A stretch of 44,881 nt of DNA from Lysinibacillus antri (GTDB lineage Bacteria > Bacillota > Bacilli > Bacillales_A > Planococcaceae): assembly GCF_003977595.1 (NCBI RefSeq), contig NZ_RYYR01000033.1, forward strand, positions 1 through 44,881. The letters are read 5' to 3'. The stretch's first letter is position 1. Every line of letters begins with the position of its first letter. The notes under the pieces were generated by a model. The model was not told where the DNA came from, did not search any database, and worked only from the letters and a program-made list of their open reading frames with translations. The position numbers were made by a program, and so were the translations under genes. Below, piece by piece: positions 42,475 to 44,881 of the stretch.

Positions 42475-43110
42475 ATGTTTGGAATAATCAACTTTGAAGT
42501 ATTTTTATTTGCTGCCATTTTGTTAAATTTAACTCCCGGTACCGATACGATGTACATTGTGAGCAGGAGTATATCACAAGGAAGAACAGCAGGAATTTTT
42601 TCAGCCCTTGGTATTACTGCCGGTGTAGTAGTACATACACTTTTGGCTGCATTTGGACTATCCATTATTTTAACACAATCCATTTTTTTATTTACTTTAA
42701 TTAAAATTGTAGGGGCCATCTATCTAGCTTATCTTGGTCTGAAAATGCTCATTACAAGAAACACAACAAATGAACAGCAGACATTGCCAACACAAAGCAA
42801 TAAGAAGATATTCCTTCAAGGTATGATCACCAATGTGACAAACCCAAAAGTAGCTTTATTTTTCTTAGCGTTTCTTCCACAATTTATTCATACAGATTCA
42901 GGAATAGCTACACCAATTCCTTTTATCGTCTTAGGTCTTACATTTACATTAACAGGTGGAATATGGTGTTTAATCATGGCCTACTTCTCTTCCATGGCAA
43001 CGACAAAATTAAGAGGCAATACCAAAGTCTCAACAGTATTAAATAAATTAACGGGCGTTGTTTTTATCGCAATGGGTATTAAATTACTACAAACAAAACC
43101 AACTGCCTAA
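42475..43110 (+). CDS. LysE/RhtB-family amino acid exporter
   Basis: 211-residue membrane protein with six predicted helices. The family signature NLTPGTDTMYIVSRSISQGRTAGIFSALGI is at the N-terminus, with IVGAIYLAYLGLKML after helix 3 and GMITNVTNPKVALFFLAFLPQF at helix 4. Members export amino acids or their analogues. The ATG at 42475 follows AGGAG at eight bases; the open frame up to 42439 is not used. Monocistronic. Confidence 0.92.
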   Translation: MFGIINFEVFLFAAILLNLTPGTDTMYIVSRSISQGRTAGIFSALGITAGVVVHTLLAAFGLSIILTQSIFLFTLIKIVGAIYLAYLGLKMLITRNTTNEQQTLPTQSNKKIFLQGMITNVTNPKVALFFLAFLPQFIHTDSGIATPIPFIVLGLTFTLTGGIWCLIMAYFSSMATTKLRGNTKVSTVLNKLTGVVFIAMGIKLLQTKPTA

Positions 43111-43132
43111 CGAATAATGATCAAATACAATA

Positions 43133-43168
43133 AACACACGGTCCAATTCAATTGACGTGTGTTTTTTT
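43133..43168 (+). terminator. Terminator of the LysE-family gene
   Basis: AACACACG (43133-43140) pairs with CGTGTGTT (43156-43163), with further pairing inside (CAATT/AATTG), then seven T. Confidence 0.9.
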
Positions 43169-43218
43169 GTGTCTAGCAACATCCCATTCTCACAGATAAT
43201 GCTCCTTTTACTTCTTCG

Positions 43219-43437
43219 TTAATCAAGCGAACGCAATGCTTCCTTCAGCTTTTCCACCTCTTCGTTACTTAACGTAACACCCTTCCCCATTTTTTCATGA
43301 TTTGGAGCCCAATCTCGTATATCGTACTTTGGTTCCCGTCCATTCCAGCTGATGAGGTTCAATTCTTTCGTCCATCCTTTTGGTGATTCAGAAAGGATCG
43401 CAATTTGTTTTGTGATTTCGAATTTGATTTCTGCCAT
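43219..43437 (-). CDS. YdbC/PC4-like small protein
   Basis: 72 residues matching the YdbC family, whose fold resembles the PC4 single-strand DNA-binding coactivator: IKFEITKQIAILSESPKGWTKELNLISWNGREPKYDIRDWAP, then LSNEEVEKLKEAL. The beta-hairpin sheet and terminal helix are typical. Nucleic-acid binding is likely from the family. The ATG follows AGGGGG. No neighbours on the same transcript. Confidence 0.85.
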   Translation of the reverse strand: MAEIKFEITKQIAILSESPKGWTKELNLISWNGREPKYDIRDWAPNHEKMGKGVTLSNEEVEKLKEALRSLD

Positions 43438-43534
43438 TATTTTATCCCCCTATTTTTTGAATTTAACTTAAAATGTCAATGCTGTGCACATAAAAAGTTA
43501 AAGTAGTTGGCTTGTTTTTAATTTAACATTAAAA

Positions 43535-43572
43535 AATGCATTGACTCAAAAGAAAATTTGAATCAATGCATT
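43535..43572 (-). terminator. Terminator of the NlpC/P60 gene
   Basis: AATGCATTGA (43535-43544) pairs with TCAATGCATT (43563-43572), plus inner CAAA/TTTG; the minus strand continues with six T. Confidence 0.85.
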
Positions 43573-43603
43573 CATATTAATCCTAGCACTATAAAGCTAA
43601 TAC

Positions 43604-44659
43604 TTATTGGATTACACGTTTAGAAAAGAGATAATTTTTAGACCAATAAGGGTTTTGTAGGACATTCGTTGTAATCATAACACCTTTTGATGTGGACGCA
43701 TGAATCATATTGCCATCTCCCATATAAATACCAACATGGGCTACTCGTCCATCCGTATACGTGTCATTCATTGTGAAAAACATTAAGTCCCCGGCTTTTA
43801 ATGTACCTGTTGAAACCGCGACACCTTTACTTGCTTGATCTCTAGAGACCCTCGGAAGTTGAAGACCTGCATTACCAAAGACATATTGTGTGTATGATGA
43901 ACAGTCAAATGCGTTTGGAGCTTCTGCTAATGTTGCTCCCCATTTATATTTGGCTCCAATATATTTCTTAGCATCATCAAGAATTTTCTTCACTTGTTGC
44001 GCAACCGATTCATTACTATTGTTTTTTACAGGCTCATGCTCTTTGACCGGCTCCATCTCCCCTTTGGATGTATCGGCACTTGGAAGCTTTAAAATTTGTC
44101 CATCGTAAATTATATTGGAAGTAAGATTGTTGATTCTTTTTAATTCGTCCACACTAATATGGTGAATACGAGAAATATTATACAGTGTATCTCCCTTCGT
44201 CACTTCATATTTCGTTGCAGGGTTTTCGATTTGAATCGAACCATTTTCTTTCTTGTATATAATATACGAGTTAAAAATAGCTCCGGCTGCATGAAAGGTA
44301 ACATAGGCTTTTTCATTAATCCATCTTGGTGGCTCTATGTTTATATATTCATTCCCCTTTTTTGCTCTTGTTCCACCTAACGCGATTCGAATAACTGTAG
44401 AGCCATCCGTAATCTCATAAGCCCTTGCTTGATCTTCAAATTTGATGTAATTATAATTTAAAATTTTTGCCAGATCTACAAACGGTAAATAATAGACACC
44501 ATCTTCTATTATCGGATTAATGCCATTCACAATTTTTCCATTGATGAAAACACCTGCATTGGGAACGGACTGAACTTGCGCTTTCGTCGTCATTGTGCCA
44601 CTTAAAGAAAAACCAAGAACTAGCATAAAAACCATTGTCATTCGTAAAAAATTCCTCAT
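43604..44659 (-). CDS. Secreted LysM-NlpC/P60 peptidoglycan endopeptidase
   Basis: 351-residue exported cell-wall hydrolase. A signal peptide ends about residue 27 (TTKA-Q). Residues about 35-145 form a copper-amine-oxidase-N-like stalk domain (FINGKIVNGINPIIEDGVYY). One LysM domain (150-193, YEVTKGDTLYNISRIHHIS) would bind glycan. After a Lys/Glu/Pro linker the NlpC/P60 domain (about 225-351) carries the catalytic Cys253 in FDCSSY, His308 in RVAHVGIYM and His320 in MIHAST. Such enzymes cut D-Glu-DAP links in wall peptide. GAAGGAGAG lies five bases before the ATG. The enzyme looks fully active. Confidence 0.93.
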   Translation of the reverse strand: MRNFLRMTMVFMLVLGFSLSGTMTTKAQVQSVPNAGVFINGKIVNGINPIIEDGVYYLPFVDLAKILNYNYIKFEDQARAYEITDGSTVIRIALGGTRAKKGNEYINIEPPRWINEKAYVTFHAAGAIFNSYIIYKKENGSIQIENPATKYEVTKGDTLYNISRIHHISVDELKRINNLTSNIIYDGQILKLPSADTSKGEMEPVKEHEPVKNNSNESVAQQVKKILDDAKKYIGAKYKWGATLAEAPNAFDCSSYTQYVFGNAGLQLPRVSRDQASKGVAVSTGTLKAGDLMFFTMNDTYTDGRVAHVGIYMGDGNMIHASTSKGVMITTNVLQNPYWSKNYLFSKRVIQ

Positions 44660-44786
44660 TGATTCTCTCCTTCAAATTGGTTTTTTTAGACTTAGTGGTT
44701 ATAGTGGCTTATCATTATTTTTTTATGCTTACATACTTAGAGTTTCTAACAATTGGTTTTTTTGCAAATTAAAAAGAACCCCAAAA

Positions 44787-44881
44787 TGAAGTGAACCCAA
44801 AAAGTTAGACATGAATATTAGGCAGCTACTTGGGCATGAGTTCGGTACTGTACTGGACTCATGCCTTTTAGTTTTACCTTA
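44787..44881 (-). mobile_element. End of an IS3-family insertion sequence
   Basis: An IS3/IS150-type terminal repeat, starting TGAAGTGAACCCAAAAAGTT, lies at 44787-44810. Immediately inside it is the 3' end of a transposase frame. The element continues past the right edge of the window. Confidence 0.85.
44818..44881 (-). CDS. IS3-family transposase OrfB, C-terminal end (partial)
   Basis: The last 20 codons read KVKLKGMSPVQYRTHAQVAA and stop. The LKGMSPVQYR tail is characteristic of IS150-type OrfB integrases. The gene is cut by the window edge, so whether it is intact cannot be judged. Confidence 0.85.
   Translation of the reverse strand, partial: KVKLKGMSPVQYRTHAQVAA

Overview
The window looks like a chromosomal segment of a low-GC, endospore-forming Bacillales bacterium. 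An alpha/beta-type small acid-soluble spore protein, a lysine riboswitch on dapA, an alaR-alaT pair, and YkuK, YhjB/YhjC and NrnB homologues all point to the Bacillaceae/Planococcaceae. A Lysinibacillus- or Solibacillus-like host is my inference; no rRNA or tRNA is present to confirm it. Genes carry strong GGAGG-type ribosome binding sites and most units end in clear hairpin-plus-T terminators.

Layout. 1-5.1 kb: a PAS/GGDEF/EAL c-di-GMP enzyme, the nanoRNase NrnB, two small unknown genes and a spore protein. 5.3-6.5 kb: lysine riboswitch and dapA. 6.5-11.1 kb: a DUF2935 protein, a soluble tandem-PAS chemoreceptor, and a sodium:solute symporter with a 59-aa membrane partner that starts at TTG. 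11.3-13.5 kb: a tartrate/malate-type dehydrogenase, a 20-bp tandem repeat array, an Asn-rich mini-protein and a membrane protein. 13.5-17.9 kb: a half-length UvrC-like protein, a colicin-DNase-like HNH protein, a DUF1284 protein and a membrane chemoreceptor. 18.1-22.4 kb: the phosphate operon pstS-pstC-pstA-pstB-phoU behind an 11-bp phased PhoP box. 22.7-29.7 kb: alaR-alaT, sstT, a YkuK family protein, an M29 aminopeptidase, a STAS-like protein and a NERD-domain protein whose only well-placed start is ATT.

29.7-32.7 kb is an accessory and decaying stretch. It holds a nine-unit 52-bp tandem repeat, an MFS transporter lacking its N-terminal helices, a CoA-transferase stub and a frameshifted metallo-beta-lactamase-fold gene. 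A DUF1456 gene follows.

33.5-40.0 kb is the most interesting part: a tightly coupled six-gene operon. In order it encodes a ketoacyl synthase III, an ATP-grasp ligase, an OleD-like NAD(P)-dependent reductase, a lactonase-like metallo-hydrolase, a PaaK/F390-synthetase-like adenylating enzyme and a protein with a GNAT-like C-terminus. Every junction overlaps or abuts. It looks like an undescribed small-molecule pathway that condenses, reduces, activates and transfers an acyl chain. It resembles the OleA/OleD part of olefin/beta-lactone pathways, but has no recognisable OleB or OleC and no carrier protein. The product is unknown.

40.0-44.9 kb: a membrane diguanylate cyclase, a remnant of an ohr-type peroxide-resistance gene, a DHFR-family reductase, a LysE-type exporter, a YdbC/PC4-like protein, a LysM-NlpC/P60 wall hydrolase, and the end of an IS3-family element that runs off the right edge.
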